Below are positions 1 to 7,277 of a stretch of 11,559 nucleotides of DNA, one piece after another. The position numbers and the translations under genes are program-made. Each line of letters begins with the position of its first letter. Position 1 is the stretch's first letter. The stretch covers positions 1 through 11,559 of the forward strand of contig WRFK01000032.1 in the NCBI GenBank assembly GCA_009778835.1, read 5' to 3'. Under the pieces are notes generated by a model that was not told where the DNA came from, searched no databases, and was given only the letters and a program-made list of their open reading frames with translations. This DNA is from Spirochaetaceae bacterium (GTDB taxonomy: Bacteria > Spirochaetota > Spirochaetia > CADAEX01).

Positions 1-147
1 ATTTTTCTATTGAAAGATTCATTCTGGATGCCTCAAATTTATCATACAATAGGCAAAGTCACAATATTACCGAATAAACTTAAAATTTTTGATAACCCCT
101 GGGACAGGGCTGCTCTTGCCCTGTATAAGCTTTTGGAACAAAATTAA
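1..147 (+). CDS. 3' end of an unrecognised protein-coding gene
   Basis: Frame 1 is open from the window edge to a TAA at 145-147, giving the last 48 residues of a protein whose start lies outside the window. The visible tail is soluble-looking and mixed in charge, with a Trp/Pro-containing stretch (FWMPQIYHTIGK) and a C-terminal amphipathic helix (NPWDRAALALYKLLEQN). I do not recognise the family and propose no function. It is read in the same direction as the two tRNAs, but a separate promoter lies between them, so cotranscription is not required. Confidence 0.6.
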   Translation: MFLLKDSFWMPQIYHTIGKVTILPNKLKIFDNPWDRAALALYKLLEQN

Positions 148-172
148 ATAATGGGGTAGAACTTTGCTTATA

Positions 173-201
173 TTGACCATTTAGGCAAAAAACAGTATTA
201 T
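173..201 (+). promoter_or_regulatory. Sigma-70-type promoter of the tRNA pair
   Basis: TTGACC (173-178) and TATTAT (196-201) are separated by exactly 17 bases, close to the consensus TTGACA-17-TATAAT. The predicted transcription start is near 208, a few bases before the first tRNA at 214, as expected for a stable-RNA operon. It is seen in sequence and not tested. Confidence 0.7.
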
Positions 202-213
202 TTAAATGCTTTT

Positions 214-286
214 CGGGATGTTGCCTAGTGGCTAAGGCGCCTGCTTTGGGAGCAGGAGACCGAAGGTTCGAGTCCTTCTATCCCGA
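214..286 (+). tRNA. tRNA-Pro (anticodon TGG)
   Basis: A complete cloverleaf folds by hand. The 7-bp acceptor CGGGATG/TATCCCG has one G-T pair at its base. The D stem is GCCT/AGGC. The anticodon stem CCTGC/GCAGG has loop TTTGGGA, placing anticodon TGG at 247-249. The T arm is GAAGG-TTCGAGT-CCTTC. The discriminator is A286 and the 3' CCA is not encoded. TGG reads CCA and, by wobble or modification, probably other proline codons. It is the first gene of a two-tRNA transcript. Confidence 0.95.
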
Positions 287-292
287 AATCGT

Positions 293-366
293 GCGTTCAT
301 AGCTCAGCTGGATAGAGCAACGGCCTTCTAAGCCGTAGGTCAGAGGTTCGAATCCTCTTGGACGTA
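293..366 (+). tRNA. tRNA-Arg (anticodon TCT)
   Basis: A complete cloverleaf: acceptor GCGTTCA/TGGACGT, D stem GCTC/GAGC, anticodon stem ACGGC/GCCGT with loop CTTCTAA (anticodon TCT at 327-329), and T arm AGAGG-TTCGAAT-CCTCT. The discriminator is A366 and CCA is not encoded. The first acceptor pair reads as G1-T72, with a second G-T in the stem, so the acceptor is slightly weak. TCT decodes AGA, a favoured Arg codon in AT-rich genomes. It starts six bases after tRNA-Pro, so the two are almost certainly cotranscribed and processed apart. Confidence 0.95.
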
Positions 367-420
367 AGAGTGTCTGGTTTTATAATAGCAATAAATAAAA
401 AAGCGTACAAAAAATGAAAG

Positions 421-444
421 GCGCCTAAAAATAGGCGCTTTTTT
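421..444 (+). terminator. Rho-independent terminator of the tRNA operon
   Basis: A perfect 7-bp stem GCGCCTA/TAGGCGC (421-427 and 432-438) with an AAAA loop is followed directly by six T. It lies 54 bases after tRNA-Arg. Read on the minus strand, the same hairpin is followed by a broken T-rich stretch, so it may also help to end the minus-strand cluster that finishes at 489. Confidence 0.85.
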
Positions 445-488
445 ATTTATTATTTGGATCAGGATATATCCCCATAATTTGTATTCTT

Positions 489-1109
489 TTATGATTTTAT
501 ATTCTTGGCAGAAAATTCCCATACAACTTTCTTTTTTTCATATCTGGCCATGGCGCACTCTTCTATATATTGGATATCCCAGTTTTTAAAAAAGAACTCA
601 ATATTTTTTTTATCAAAAAATCTTTTTGTATCGTTGTTAACATTGTAATAATTTTCTTCGATTACTTCGCCTTGCCCTGCCCCATAATTAATATCATTTA
701 CAGAATTCACCCGGCATAATAAAAATCCATTATTTTCCAGCAATCGTGATATTTCAGCAATAATAGCTTCTGTATCTTTTTTTGAAAAATAGTGAATACA
801 AAGATCTGCAATCACAACTTTTGCGGAATCAGTTTTAAACGGAAACCCGCTTCTCATGTCAAAATGTTTTTTTTGGGGATTTTCTATAAAATGATCAAGC
901 CGGTTTAACGCTTCAATTGAGTAGTCGCAGGAAATAACATTAAAACCTCTCTCTTTTAAATAGAGAGTATCATTTCCAAAACCGCAACCAAGATCAATAA
1001 TCGGTAAATTCCGGGATAATTCGATAACAGGCATGAACTTATCCAGCCAGTTATCATATTCAGGTTTTTTTGTTCCAAATTTTTTATAAACCTTATCCCA
1101 CATTTCCAT
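489..1109 (-). CDS. Class I SAM-dependent methyltransferase (small, TehB/UbiE-like fold)
   Basis: The 206-residue protein has the Rossmann-type SAM-binding signature: motif I IIDLGCGFGNDT (37-48), an acidic residue after beta-2 (CD at 61-62), DMRSGFPF (84-91) and a motif IV-like ADLCIHYFS (101-109). These are hallmarks of class I methyltransferases acting on small molecules or metabolites. Nothing fixes the substrate. It appears cytoplasmic, with no signal peptide. The chosen ATG is preceded by GGAAG about ten bases upstream; a second ATG two codons later is a possible alternative start. It is the last gene of a four-gene minus-strand cluster, 58 bases after its neighbour. Fold confidence is high and specific role unknown. 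Confidence 0.85.
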   Translation of the reverse strand: MEMWDKVYKKFGTKKPEYDNWLDKFMPVIELSRNLPIIDLGCGFGNDTLYLKERGFNVISCDYSIEALNRLDHFIENPQKKHFDMRSGFPFKTDSAKVVIADLCIHYFSKKDTEAIIAEISRLLENNGFLLCRVNSVNDINYGAGQGEVIEENYYNVNNDTKRFFDKKNIEFFFKNWDIQYIEECAMARYEKKKVVWEFSAKNIKS

Positions 1110-1167
1110 ATTTTTTATGCTTCCATTTTAAGTAACGCAAAAACAACACTGAATTTTTTAGAAATAT

Positions 1168-1650
1168 CTATTTATTTATCTGGCCTATGATAACTACATA
1201 ATTTTTGTTGTATTTTTTTGCGCACTTAGGACATGTTGTATACCACATATATGTTTTACTTATATTAAGTCCTATTTTTTCTGCATGCGCTTTATAATCA
1301 TCGCACCATTTTTTTGTATCTTTGAAATTGCCTTCATATACTTTGCTAAAAAAGCTGCCGGACATGGTAACATTTTGCAGCTCACCGACTATGTCATCTA
1401 CTGCAATATAAATATCCATATTCCATTTTGAGGTGTGATCTGACAAGCAGAGATACTCAGAGGAAGGAACCTGCGCTTCGGTCATTTTTTTCATTATTCT
1501 TTTTATAACACAACCAAAATTCAAAGGTATGTAAAAAAAAGTAAGAACTTTATCTTTTACAAATTTTTTATTATCCCATTCCAATATTTTATTGTCCCAG
1601 GGAACAGTATCAAATGGGGGGCAGCAATCAAAATCTTTTTTATTTTCCAT
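1168..1650 (-). CDS. Small conserved protein with a C-terminal CPKCAKKY motif; function unknown
   Basis: The 160-residue soluble protein has no signal peptide. It carries paired cysteines near the N terminus (DCCPPFD, 8-14) and a C-terminal CPKCAKKY motif followed by a hydrophobic strand (YVVIIGQI). The pattern of an N-terminal CCPPF..PWD, a central hydrophobic core and the terminal CPKC motif is one I associate with a widespread uncharacterised bacterial family sometimes labelled 'hydrolase'; I see no catalytic motif that supports that label. The cysteines suggest metal binding or redox activity, but this is a guess. The start is well supported by GGAG with a 6-base spacer. The gene begins 13 bases after the stop of the upstream exported protein, so the two are very probably cotranscribed. 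Confidence 0.65.
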   Translation of the reverse strand: MENKKDFDCCPPFDTVPWDNKILEWDNKKFVKDKVLTFFYIPLNFGCVIKRIMKKMTEAQVPSSEYLCLSDHTSKWNMDIYIAVDDIVGELQNVTMSGSFFSKVYEGNFKDTKKWCDDYKAHAEKIGLNISKTYMWYTTCPKCAKKYNKNYVVIIGQINK

Positions 1651-1663
1651 ACTTTACTCCAAA

Positions 1664-2146
1664 TTATAAAATCTTGAAAGATTCGGCAATTTTTTTAAAA
1701 ATCGCGGAATACTGGCTAAAACTATCAGGAGTTGCCGAAAAAGTTAAGATATAAGCAATATTATTTTTTATATAATAATATTGGATCTGTTTTACCCTTA
1801 TATTATTAACAATTCCTGAAAATACATAATAATTTGTCCCGGTCTCTTCAAGCACTAACCCAATGTAAATCTCTTTTACAACTTCAATGCTTGCCTCCAT
1901 ATAGTCTTTTAAGGAATATTTTCCTGGCAGCATTTCTTTCATAAGATTGCAGTTTTCCTGAAAATCATCTCCCTCTTCCAAAGGAGAATAAAGAAAAAAT
2001 ATTTGCGGAGATTTTGTATACTGAGCATACCAGCCAAGAGGAACATCTATCTCTGTATTTTCCACTTTAACTTTCATATAATCATTAGCATATAAAGAGA
2101 TATGCATCATGATAAAACATACAAAAAAAATCGTTACTTTCTTCAT
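1664..2146 (-). CDS. Exported PsbP/DcrB-like small protein
   Basis: The 160-residue protein has a clear Sec signal peptide: a KK n-region, a hydrophobic core to about residue 19 and likely signal peptidase I cleavage after LYA (20). No Cys sits at the cleavage site, so it is not a lipoprotein by the usual rule. The mature part begins with a short strand, then IDVPLGWYAQYT, a proline-containing strand and N/E-rich helices, ending in a helix (FKKIAESFKIL). This layout resembles the PsbP/Mog1/DcrB alpha-beta fold of periplasmic or envelope proteins of unknown role. It has a strong ribosome site (AGGAG, spacer 7). It lies 16 bases downstream of the cation exchanger gene, hinting at an envelope or ion-homeostasis context. 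The family assignment is moderate and the function not established. Confidence 0.7.
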   Translation of the reverse strand: MKKVTIFFVCFIMMHISLYANDYMKVKVENTEIDVPLGWYAQYTKSPQIFFLYSPLEEGDDFQENCNLMKEMLPGKYSLKDYMEASIEVVKEIYIGLVLEETGTNYYVFSGIVNNIRVKQIQYYYIKNNIAYILTFSATPDSFSQYSAIFKKIAESFKIL

Positions 2147-2162
2147 AACAATTCTCCTAAAA

Positions 2163-3119
2163 TCAGGACAATCTGAATAATACTAAAAGATATCCAACAT
2201 AAAGTATAACAAAGATTATGCCTTCCCATCTATCTATTTTTCTCCCTTTTCCTGTAAAAACAAATACGAAAAGGAGCAAACTTATTACAATATTTGTACA
2301 TAAATCAAAAAAAGATTTTTCATGCACAAGAACAGGATTAATTATTGCAGAAATTCCCAAAATAAATAAAGCATTAAAAATATTCGACCCAACAATATTA
2401 CCTATTGCTAAATCTATATTTTTCTTTCTTGCGGAAATTACAGATATAGCAAGTTCCGGAAATGATGTTCCTATTGATACAATCGTTAATGCTATTATCC
2501 TTTCAGAAAGCCCTATTTGCTGTGCAAGCCTGATTGCAAATACTACAACAATTCTTCCTCCGATTATAAGTATTGCTAATCCTGCCAAAATAAGAACTAT
2601 AGATAAACCTATGGAGTATTGTTTTACAGGAGCTTCTTCTTCATTAGAAGAGGAGATCATATAATGTATAGTATAACCAAGAAAAACAGAGAAGAATAAA
2701 AGAAGTATAATACCATCTGTTCTTTTGACTACTGATATTTTATCGCCATCTATAAATCCATCTAAAGATATTACAAGGACAACAAGAGCAGCCAAGAAGC
2801 AGAGAGGAATTTCTATCCAGGTTGTTCTTGGTTTTACTGCCATAGGATAAATAATCGCAGCTATTCCAACTATTCCCGCAATATTAAAAATATTGCTTCC
2901 AATAATATTTCCCAAAGCAATATCGCTATTTCCCCGCAAGGATGCAAAAATATTAATAGTCAACTCCGGAGCAGATGTTCCAAAAGCAACGATTGTTAAT
3001 CCTATTACAATATTTGGAACATTAAGTCTTTTTGCCAAAGAGGAAGCGCTGTCTACAAGTAAATCAGCGCCATAAATAAGAGGAACAAATCCTGCTAAAA
3101 GTAATAACAAATTAAGCAT
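2163..3119 (-). CDS. CaCA-family sodium (or proton)/calcium exchanger, YrbG type
   Basis: The 318-residue, strongly hydrophobic protein has about ten membrane segments and the two inverted alpha-repeats that define the CaCA superfamily. Repeat 1 has GTSAPE (47-52) and GNIIGSNIFN (70-79). Repeat 2 has GTSFPE (217-222) and GNIVGSNIFN (240-249). The Glu in each GTS-x-PE motif and the Asn/Ser of GSN-F are the cation-coordinating residues known from the family, and all are present. A charged loop with SSSNEEE around residues 156-162 separates the halves. Length is typical of bacterial YrbG/NCX_Mj-like exchangers, which move Ca2+ across the inner membrane against Na+ or H+. It is the first gene of the minus-strand cluster, with AAGGG five to six bases before the ATG. 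Ion specificity cannot be read from sequence. Confidence 0.93.
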   Translation of the reverse strand: MLNLLLLLAGFVPLIYGADLLVDSASSLAKRLNVPNIVIGLTIVAFGTSAPELTINIFASLRGNSDIALGNIIGSNIFNIAGIVGIAAIIYPMAVKPRTTWIEIPLCFLAALVVLVISLDGFIDGDKISVVKRTDGIILLLFFSVFLGYTIHYMISSSNEEEAPVKQYSIGLSIVLILAGLAILIIGGRIVVVFAIRLAQQIGLSERIIALTIVSIGTSFPELAISVISARKKNIDLAIGNIVGSNIFNALFILGISAIINPVLVHEKSFFDLCTNIVISLLLFVFVFTGKGRKIDRWEGIIFVILYVGYLLVLFRLS

Positions 3120-3187
3120 TTCTAGCCCTTGTTTTATAAAAAAGTATTATTTCTTAAATATCATTATTATATTATTATAAAGCGAAA

Positions 3188-4303
3188 ATGAATAGAATAC
3201 CAGATTATGAAAACCCGGAATATTTAGACAAACAGATTATAACCTATCTTGGGAATAAACGCACTCTTTTGCGCTTTATTGAAGAAGGGGTTGAGATTGT
3301 CAAAAAAAAAGTTTGCAGGAAAAAACTTGATATTTTTGATATTTTCTCCGGGTCCGGGATTGTTTCAAGGTTTTTTAAAAAACACGCGAACAGACTAATT
3401 GCCAATGATCTTGAAAAATATTCGGAAGTAATAAACCGATGTTATCTGACTAACTTTTCCCAATTTAACAAAAATCTATTTATGGAAATATATAACTCTA
3501 TTATTTTCCGGCTTGAAAATAAATCTCTGAAAAAAGGAATTATTGCAGAACTTTATGCTCCAAAAGATGATAGCATTATAATGCCGGGCGAAAGGGTTTT
3601 TTACACAAAAAGGAATGCCTTGTATCTGGATACAGCAAGACAATTAATAGATGAAGTTCCTGATGAATATAAAAACTTTTTACTTGCCCCGCTCTTATCC
3701 GAAGCATCTATTCACACAAATACTTCTGGTGTGTTTAAGGGTTTCTATAAAGATTCAAAAACAGGATTGGGAAAATTCGGGGGCGATAAAAGTAACGCAT
3801 TAACAAGAATATTATCCGATATACATATCCCTTTTCCGGTTTTTAGTAACTTTGAATGTGATGTGGAAATATACAGGAATGATTCAAATGAAATTATAAA
3901 ACATATAAACGATATTGATCTTGCATATATAGATCCTCCTTATAATCAGCATCCTTATGGATCGAATTATTTTATGCTTAACCTGTTGGTAGATTATTTA
4001 AATCCTCAAAAAATTAGTAATGTTTCCGGCATACCTGTTGACTGGAACAGGTCAAGCTACAATAAAAGCAGAGCAGCAATAACTGTTTTTAAAGATTTAC
4101 TGGAAAATATAAAAGCAAAATATCTGCTTATCTCATTTAATTCCGAAGGCTTTATTCCTATGGAAAAAATGATAAAATTGCTAAGAAGTATCGGCAAAGT
4201 TGAAATTCTCGAGAAGCAATATAACACTTTCAGGGGAAGCAGAAATTTAAGAAACCGCAAAATACATGTTAAAGAATATTTGTATCTGGTAGACAAAAAA
4301 TAG
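3188..4303 (+). CDS. D12-class (alpha-type) N6-adenine DNA methyltransferase, apparently orphan
   Basis: The 371-residue protein shows the alpha-class order. A motif X-like YLGNKRTLL (20-28) comes first, then SAM-binding motif I DIFSGSG (51-57) with the acidic motif II at ND (73-74). A long central target-recognition region follows, with NTSGVFKGFYK around 178-188. Catalytic motif IV is DPPY (249-252) followed by NQHPYGSNYFML. DPPY with FxGxG defines enzymes that methylate adenine N6 in duplex DNA. All key residues are intact, so it should be active. No restriction endonuclease gene flanks it: the neighbours are a cation exchanger and a GGDEF protein. The start has only a weak ribosome site (AAAGCGAAA), and the short 68-base AT-rich gap to the divergent exchanger must hold both promoters. 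A weak 5-bp hairpin plus T-run at 4354-4374 may end it. Confidence 0.93.
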   Translation: MNRIPDYENPEYLDKQIITYLGNKRTLLRFIEEGVEIVKKKVCRKKLDIFDIFSGSGIVSRFFKKHANRLIANDLEKYSEVINRCYLTNFSQFNKNLFMEIYNSIIFRLENKSLKKGIIAELYAPKDDSIIMPGERVFYTKRNALYLDTARQLIDEVPDEYKNFLLAPLLSEASIHTNTSGVFKGFYKDSKTGLGKFGGDKSNALTRILSDIHIPFPVFSNFECDVEIYRNDSNEIIKHINDIDLAYIDPPYNQHPYGSNYFMLNLLVDYLNPQKISNVSGIPVDWNRSSYNKSRAAITVFKDLLENIKAKYLLISFNSEGFIPMEKMIKLLRSIGKVEILEKQYNTFRGSRNLRNRKIHVKEYLYLVDKK

Positions 4304-4357
4304 AAAAGGCGTAATTGATTTTTTATTTAATATAACAGGGAAACGTTTATTGGAAAG

Positions 4358-5422
4358 CTAGCCTTTGCTTTTTTCTCTCATTTTCCTCTTATTTTCATAC
4401 ATTAATTTATCAGCATTATTAATTAATTTAGTAAAATTATTATCTCCGGGATCGCCAATAGAATATCCTATGGCAAAACTTATTTTCTTTTCGCTATCAT
4501 CAGTATGGATCTTATTATATTCCGCAACTTTTTTATTAACTTTTTTGATATACTCTTCTACTTTTTCTCTAGAGCTGTTTTGAAAAATTCCAAGGAATTC
4601 AACTCCGCCATATCTTCCCACAAATCCGAATTCTTCTGCTTCTTCTTTTAAAATTCTTCCGAACCCTGCAATAACCCTGTCTCCTCCGTGCCGCCCTCTT
4701 ACAGCGTTAACATCTTCTAAATTATTCATATCGAACAAAAGCACTGCAAAACTTAAATCCGGAGGAATTTTTTTTCTATACTTATCAATTTCAATTTCAC
4801 AACTGGCGCGGTTAGGCATTTGCGTCAAAGTATCAACATAAGCTATTTCACGAATAATCGCGCTCTTCCTTTTCAATTCTCCTGCTTTTAAAAAGTAAAC
4901 TAATCCTGTCATTATGAAAATTATAAAAACAATATTTGCGCATCGCAGGAAAAATCTGGAACTTTTTAGCTTGCGTTCGGCAAATGCTTCTGCAGCAACC
5001 GCAGCTTCATCAACAATATTAAAAAACTCATCGCTAAGTTCAAAAATACGGTAAGGTTCTTTATTTAATTTTATAGAGACTATATTATCTTTAATTTTTC
5101 CCCAACAAGCAAGTGCACCCGTCATGTGATTTAAGTATATTGTATCCTGAATAACAACCAGACCTATTTCACCTTTATCATAAATCAAGTCATAAATAAT
5201 GGAATCTATATAAGAAATAAGGTTATCATCATAGAACCCTTGCATTCCCTCTTTTACCAATCTTTCTGTTGTCCCTTTTAAAATACTTATATAATTAATT
5301 ACTTCTGCGTTTTTTTGAAGTTTATTAATATATGAAAGGGAAAGCTGGTTAACAAAGATTATTAAAAAAATAAATAAAAATATTAAAAAATATTCTTTCT
5401 TGCCTAAAATTGATCTTATCAT
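4358..5422 (-). CDS. Membrane-anchored sensor with degenerate GGDEF domain (GGVEF)
   Basis: The 354-residue protein has TM1 (about 11-30), a roughly 125-residue extracytoplasmic sensing region of mixed helices and strands, TM2 (about 157-178), a short linker and a C-terminal GGDEF domain. Domain landmarks are DTLTQMPNR (197-205), metal-binding Asp 231 in LFDMNN, GRHGGD (243-248), signature GGVEF (272-276) and the terminal NADKLMYENK (335-344). Diguanylate cyclases need Asp or Glu at the third signature position to bind Mg2+; here it is Val. The allosteric RxxD I-site before the signature is also absent. Known relatives of this kind often act as nucleotide-binding or protein-interaction domains, so c-di-GMP synthesis is doubtful. 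It is convergent with the DNA methyltransferase. The ribosome site is weak (AGAGAT). Confidence 0.9.
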   Translation of the reverse strand: MIRSILGKKEYFLIFLFIFLIIFVNQLSLSYINKLQKNAEVINYISILKGTTERLVKEGMQGFYDDNLISYIDSIIYDLIYDKGEIGLVVIQDTIYLNHMTGALACWGKIKDNIVSIKLNKEPYRIFELSDEFFNIVDEAAVAAEAFAERKLKSSRFFLRCANIVFIIFIMTGLVYFLKAGELKRKSAIIREIAYVDTLTQMPNRASCEIEIDKYRKKIPPDLSFAVLLFDMNNLEDVNAVRGRHGGDRVIAGFGRILKEEAEEFGFVGRYGGVEFLGIFQNSSREKVEEYIKKVNKKVAEYNKIHTDDSEKKISFAIGYSIGDPGDNNFTKLINNADKLMYENKRKMREKSKG

Positions 5423-5533
5423 ACAAATCTCTATTCAATGATATATGATAATATAAAATTTGTATATATTTATTATATAAAGCCGGGCATATTAGTCTAT
5501 TTATTAAAAAAATTACTGGGGAAAATAGATAGT

Positions 5534-5565
5534 TCCGGATCACCTATTTGAACAGGCAATCCGGA
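5534..5565. repeat. 7-bp inverted repeat in the intergenic region
   Basis: TCCGGAT (5534-5540) is mirrored by ATCCGGA (5559-5565) across an 18-base loop containing a further CCT/AGG match. Followed by CTTTT on the plus strand, it could be a weak terminator. The minus-strand gene ending at 5621 reads through it with only a broken T-rich tail, so its role is uncertain. Confidence 0.4.
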
Positions 5566-5620
5566 CTTTTAGCAGGTTTTCGCTGTTTTAAAAATTTACT
5601 TATCTGCTATAAGTTAATCA

Positions 5621-6127
5621 TTATATTTCATTTAATACTTTAAATAATTCAGCTTTTTTACTTTTTATTAAGTCAAGGTCTTTGCTATTAATGGAATCTT
5701 TTAATGGTTTTATCCCGGCTCTTGCCTCTTTAATATATTCCGATATTCTGGGATCTTTACCTGCTTCTGCATTTAAGTTCTCCAGGTCTTCTTCAACAAG
5801 AATCGCTCCGGTTCCCTGAATAATAACCATTGCTTTTTCAAAACCATTATCGCCAAGTCCGTTTTTTTTCAGAATATTCTGTATCTCTTCTGGCACTTTT
5901 ACCGAACGCATCTTAATCATTGCGCTAAAACCTTCACTTGTATCTATTCCTTCAAAAATATGGTCATATTTATCGCCCAGAAGATCAAAAGCCTCCATTA
6001 TCTGTTTATAATTGACAATAAAACTATTGATATCTTTTTCAGATAAAACCTGCTTTGGGGCAGTTTGCGCAAAAGCAAGAGCGCTTATAAGGCAAAACAA
6101 TAAAATTGCACTTAATTTTTTTAACAT
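5621..6127 (-). CDS. Small exported helical protein, unknown function
   Basis: The 168-residue protein has a textbook Sec signal peptide (MLKK, hydrophobic stretch, ALAFA then Q; cleavage about 20/21). The mature 148 residues are Lys/Glu/Asp/Ile rich and predicted almost wholly alpha-helical, with no Cys and no recognisable catalytic motif. I do not recognise a family. The size and layout recall small periplasmic proteins of unknown role common in spirochaetes. It has an excellent ribosome site (GAGGAG, spacer 5), so it is probably well expressed. It appears monocistronic: it starts divergently from the MBL-fold hydrolase across a 176-base AT-rich gap with a palindrome, and ends before an inverted repeat. 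Confidence 0.75.
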   Translation of the reverse strand: MLKKLSAILLFCLISALAFAQTAPKQVLSEKDINSFIVNYKQIMEAFDLLGDKYDHIFEGIDTSEGFSAMIKMRSVKVPEEIQNILKKNGLGDNGFEKAMVIIQGTGAILVEEDLENLNAEAGKDPRISEYIKEARAGIKPLKDSINSKDLDLIKSKKAELFKVLNEI

Positions 6128-6181
6128 ATTTTCTCCTCAATGTTTCATATATCATCAATAAATAAGTTTAACAATTAAAAA

Positions 6182-6208
6182 TTGATGTATAATAAATCTT
6201 TTTATAAT
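6182..6208 (+). promoter_or_regulatory. Possible promoter of the MBL-fold hydrolase
   Basis: TTGATG (6182-6187) and TATAAT (6203-6208) are separated by 15 bases, shorter than the ideal 17. The start site would be about 90 bases before the ATG at 6304, leaving the palindrome at 6216-6240 inside or just after the initiation region, where a bound regulator would block transcription. AT-rich context makes chance matches likely. Confidence 0.35.
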
Positions 6209-6215
6209 ATAACAT

Positions 6216-6240
6216 AAACTATTTTTAATTAAAATAGTTT
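6216..6240. promoter_or_regulatory. Perfect 10-bp inverted repeat, candidate operator
   Basis: AAACTATTTT (6216-6225) and AAAATAGTTT (6231-6240) are exact reverse complements around a 5-base centre. The element sits in the 176-base gap between two divergent genes (exported protein, MBL hydrolase), the usual place for a shared regulator site. AT-rich composition raises the odds of chance palindromes, but 10 perfect pairs including two G-C steps are uncommon. Confidence 0.4.
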
Positions 6241-6303
6241 CATTATTTAAATTAGAATGGAAATATTTTTAATATAGCCATATAATATTCAGAGGAGGCT
6301 ACT

Positions 6304-7200
6304 ATGAAATTGAATTTTATTTGTTTAATATTATTATATTTAATGTGTACAGGAGGAGTTATTTTCTCACAGGATGCTAAAAACATTTTTACATACAAAG
6401 TAGGCGACTGCGAAGTAAATTTACTTGTAGAAAACAGGGGACAGAGAGACAGTGCAATTATTCTTGCAGATAAGTCTGTGGTCCAAAAATATATTCCTGA
6501 AGGAACTTCTCCGGCGCAAACAAATATATTCCTTGTAAAAACACCTAAAAATACAATACTGATCGACACAGGGTTTGGCACAACTCTTTTTGAAAATCTC
6601 AAAAGCTTAAAAATAGAACCTGCAAAGATTGATATAATCTTTATAACCCATATGCATGGCGATCATATCAGCGGGCTTCAGAAAGACGGGAAACCTTTAT
6701 TTCCCAATGCAACAGTTTATCTTGCAGAGCAGGAAAAAAACTTCTGGACAGACAGCAAAATGATGGCTGCTGCCACAGAGGCAAGACAAAACAACTTTAA
6801 GCTGGCGCAAAATGCGTTAGCAGTATATGGCAAGAAGGTAAAAACTTTTAAACCAGCTGATCTTAACAGCAAACTAAAAGAACTTGTTCCCAGAATAACA
6901 CCCATTGCGGCATTTGGACACACACCCGGTCATACACTGTATTTGGTAAGCTCCGGAAAAGAGAGCTTGCTTATAACCGGCGATTTAATAAATGTTATGG
7001 AAATACAAATACCTGTTCCGGAGATAGCGACTGTTTATGATACAGATCCAAAAGCAGCCAGTGAAACACGCAAAAAAGTTTTTGAATATGTAACAAAAAA
7101 CAAAATCCCGATTGCCGGAATGCATTTGCTCTACCCATCAATAGGAACGCTTGAAGAACCAAATAAAGGGGAATACAAATTTAATCCTGCAAAGCATTAA
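6304..7200 (+). CDS. Exported metallo-beta-lactamase-fold hydrolase
   Basis: The 298-residue protein has a signal peptide (hydrophobic to about residue 22, likely cleavage at FSQ/D) and a complete MBL-fold metal centre: HMHGDH (116-121), GHTPGH (205-210), TGDLIN (226-230) with bridging Asp 227, and a final His in GMH (274). These supply the expected ligands for two metal ions. The arrangement and the GMH-plus-Pro-rich end resemble the lactonase/methyl-parathion-hydrolase branch of the superfamily, whose members hydrolyse lactones and esters. The exact substrate cannot be inferred, and quorum-quenching is only one possibility. It should be periplasmic or surface exposed. The ribosome site is strong (AGAGGAGG, spacer about 6) and the gene is followed by its own terminator, so it is probably monocistronic. 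Confidence 0.9.
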   Translation: MKLNFICLILLYLMCTGGVIFSQDAKNIFTYKVGDCEVNLLVENRGQRDSAIILADKSVVQKYIPEGTSPAQTNIFLVKTPKNTILIDTGFGTTLFENLKSLKIEPAKIDIIFITHMHGDHISGLQKDGKPLFPNATVYLAEQEKNFWTDSKMMAAATEARQNNFKLAQNALAVYGKKVKTFKPADLNSKLKELVPRITPIAAFGHTPGHTLYLVSSGKESLLITGDLINVMEIQIPVPEIATVYDTDPKAASETRKKVFEYVTKNKIPIAGMHLLYPSIGTLEEPNKGEYKFNPAKH

Positions 7201-7205
7201 GCAAT

Positions 7206-7239
7206 AAAAAAAGGGAAAGAGTTTTCTTTCCCTTTTTTT
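7206..7239. terminator. Strong rho-independent terminator
   Basis: A perfect 14-base-pair stem (seven A, GGG, AAA, G pairing with C, TTT, CCC, seven T) with a 6-base loop lies six bases after the MBL hydrolase stop. The flanking A and T runs make it look bidirectional, so it could also stop transcripts from the minus-strand gene ending at 7278. Confidence 0.85.
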
Positions 7240-7277
7240 ATCAATCCAGCTTCCAGAAAACATTTTGTCGTGAGTTA

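Noticed and set aside
340..522. Minus-strand frame of 60 codons
   Set aside because: It runs through the tRNA-Arg end and its terminator and overlaps the methyltransferase gene in another frame; no ribosome site.
2218..2664. Plus-strand 148-codon frame
   Set aside because: Antisense to the CaCA exchanger, whose paired signature motifs prove the minus-strand reading.
5349..5543. Minus-strand 64-codon frame overlapping the start of the GGDEF protein
   Set aside because: AT-rich chance frame with no ribosome site, overlapping the first membrane segment of a well-supported gene.
6304..6375. Lipoprotein signal in the MBL hydrolase (Cys 15)
   Set aside because: Met precedes the Cys and Tyr sits at -3, a poor lipobox; cleavage by signal peptidase I near residue 23 is more likely.
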